This document shows, piece after piece, positions 5,568-6,578 of a stretch of DNA of 6,578 bases (within the stretch, counting starts at the first letter, position 1; each line of letters begins with the position of its first letter). The translations under genes were made by a program, and so were the position numbers. This DNA comes from Polyangiaceae bacterium (lineage in GTDB: Bacteria > Myxococcota_A > Polyangia > Polyangiales > Polyangiaceae): assembly GCA_022447485.1 (NCBI GenBank), contig JAKVCH010000176.1, positions 1-6,578 of the forward strand. Direction: 5' to 3'. Below the pieces are notes generated by a model. The model was not told the DNA's origin and made no database searches. It saw only the letters and a list, made by a program, of their open reading frames with translations.

Positions 5568-6578
5568 ATGACCGAAAAGAAGCAACTGGGCCGCATTCTT
5601 CTTAAGCAGAAGGCAATCTCCCCTGACCAACTCGACAAGGCTCTCGCTCAACCTGGAGGCCGCTTGGCCTCGCGTTTAACAGAGTCTGGCTCTGTGAGCG
5701 GACTTGCCGCTTTGAAGGCATTGAGTGAGCAGCATGGAATTCCTGGAATCGATCTCGATCAAGTCTGTGTTCGCTTAAGTGATTTGGAACTTCTACCTCG
5801 AGAGATTGCTGAGCGTCATCTGATTTTGCCTGTGCTGTCCCGGGGTGAGCGCCTTTTCGTGGCCATGGCAAACCCCAAAGAAAAGAAAGTGATTGATGAG
5901 TTAGAGTTTGTCACGGGTAAAAGAGTTTTTCCTTATGTAGCTCTCGAAAATCCCCTCGCTGAGACAATTGAAAAAGCCTACGAGAGGAAGGCCCGGGGAG
6001 AAGAGTTTTACTTGGGAGACAAATGTCCCAATGAGACGCTCGATAAATTGGGGATTCGTCGAGAAGACTCTCGTGGCGTCTCGAGTTCGGTAGGCGACAG
6101 CTCTAGCGCAGAAGACGCTTTTTCAGGAGGTGCTGTGGGGTCCGTACCCATGAACGAAAAAAAGCCTTCTCTGTCCACGGCGCCGGTCAGTCAAGCCGTT
6201 GATTCCCTGGAGCAGCCGCGACCGCCCTTGGCAGATGTTGGTGCCTCCAGCGCGCCCCTTGATTCGTTGCCATCGACGGAAGCTCAAGAGAGTGCACCAG
6301 AGGTTGAGTACGAAGATTTTGGAGATCTAAATTCTGAACTCAGCCTGGTGACAGATCTCCCCGAAGAGTTAACCACAGATAGTGATCAATCGGTGGCAAC
6401 GATTTTAGTCGTCGATGACGAAGCTGAAATCCGCCGATTATTAGAGAAGTTGCTTTCAGGAAAAGGGCACCGCGTGCTGCTGGCCGAGAATGGTCAGATG
6501 GCTCTCAAGATGGTGAAAGAACATCAGCCAGATCTACTGGTGCTCGACGCAATGTTACCTGAGGTGCACGGTTTCGAT
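5568..6578 (+). CDS. MshEN/GspE-N-like domain plus response-regulator receiver protein, N-terminal part
   Basis: The frame is open for 337 codons from ATG 5568 to the right edge. Residues 5-140 resemble the N-terminal domain of type II secretion/type IV pilus ATPases (GspE, PilB, MshE): two helical repeats (LGRILLKQKAISPDQLDKAL, 7-26; RLASRLTESGSVSGLAALKAL, about 32-52), then a compact domain with LPREIAERHLILPV (76-89) and LFVAMANP (96-103). In MshE this domain binds cyclic di-GMP, but both repeats here lack consensus residues. A Ser/Pro/acidic, low-complexity linker (about 165-275) follows, then a receiver from about 277: ILVVDDE (279-285, acidic D283-D284) and phospho-acceptor D327 in LVLDAMLP. 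The segment after the receiver's fourth strand is off the edge. No ATPase module lies between the two domains, so this is a regulator, not a secretion ATPase. The ribosome-binding site is weak. A role in pili, secretion or motility control is inference only. Confidence 0.85.
   Translation, partial: MTEKKQLGRILLKQKAISPDQLDKALAQPGGRLASRLTESGSVSGLAALKALSEQHGIPGIDLDQVCVRLSDLELLPREIAERHLILPVLSRGERLFVAMANPKEKKVIDELEFVTGKRVFPYVALENPLAETIEKAYERKARGEEFYLGDKCPNETLDKLGIRREDSRGVSSSVGDSSSAEDAFSGGAVGSVPMNEKKPSLSTAPVSQAVDSLEQPRPPLADVGASSAPLDSLPSTEAQESAPEVEYEDFGDLNSELSLVTDLPEELTTDSDQSVATILVVDDEAEIRRLLEKLLSGKGHRVLLAENGQMALKMVKEHQPDLLVLDAMLPEVHGFD

Overview
The window carries six protein-coding genes and no RNA gene, mobile element or CRISPR array that I can support. 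Moderate GC content, a sigma-54 (NtrC-type) activator, and a response regulator with a type II secretion/type IV pilus ATPase N-terminal domain suggest a Gram-negative bacterium. A member of the former Deltaproteobacteria (Myxococcota, Bdellovibrionota or Desulfobacterota-like) is my best guess; this is an inference from gene content, not from a marker gene.

Layout. The left part (1-1608) reads on the minus strand: an uncharacterised 149-residue helical protein, then after a 113-base gap the first 348 codons of a fused gamma/alpha subunit of a 2-oxoacid:ferredoxin oxidoreductase (KorA type), which runs off the left edge. The rest reads on the plus strand: a complete NtrC-family response regulator (1714-3099), the queuosine pair queA and tgt with a 4-base ATGA overlap (3196-5417), and the first 337 codons of a two-domain regulator (5568 onward) that runs off the right edge. 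The two strands diverge in the 105-base gap 1609-1713.

How the genes work together. Only queA and tgt have a firm functional link. Tgt inserts the preQ1 base at position 34 of GUN-anticodon tRNAs, and QueA then converts it to epoxyqueuosine using the ribose of S-adenosylmethionine. A likely terminator lies at the tgt stop and a promoter-like site about 50 bases upstream of the next start, so the last gene is probably transcribed separately. KorA would feed low-potential electrons to ferredoxin while oxidising a 2-oxoacid. The two response regulators have no histidine kinase partner within the window.

The most interesting items are the MshEN-like/acidic linker/receiver architecture of the right-edge gene and the non-canonical residues in otherwise intact Tgt motifs. 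Next come the 149-residue unknown and repeated TCGGAAA motifs in the korA leader. I saw no convincing novel multi-gene system. No stretch longer than 300 bases lacks a gene.
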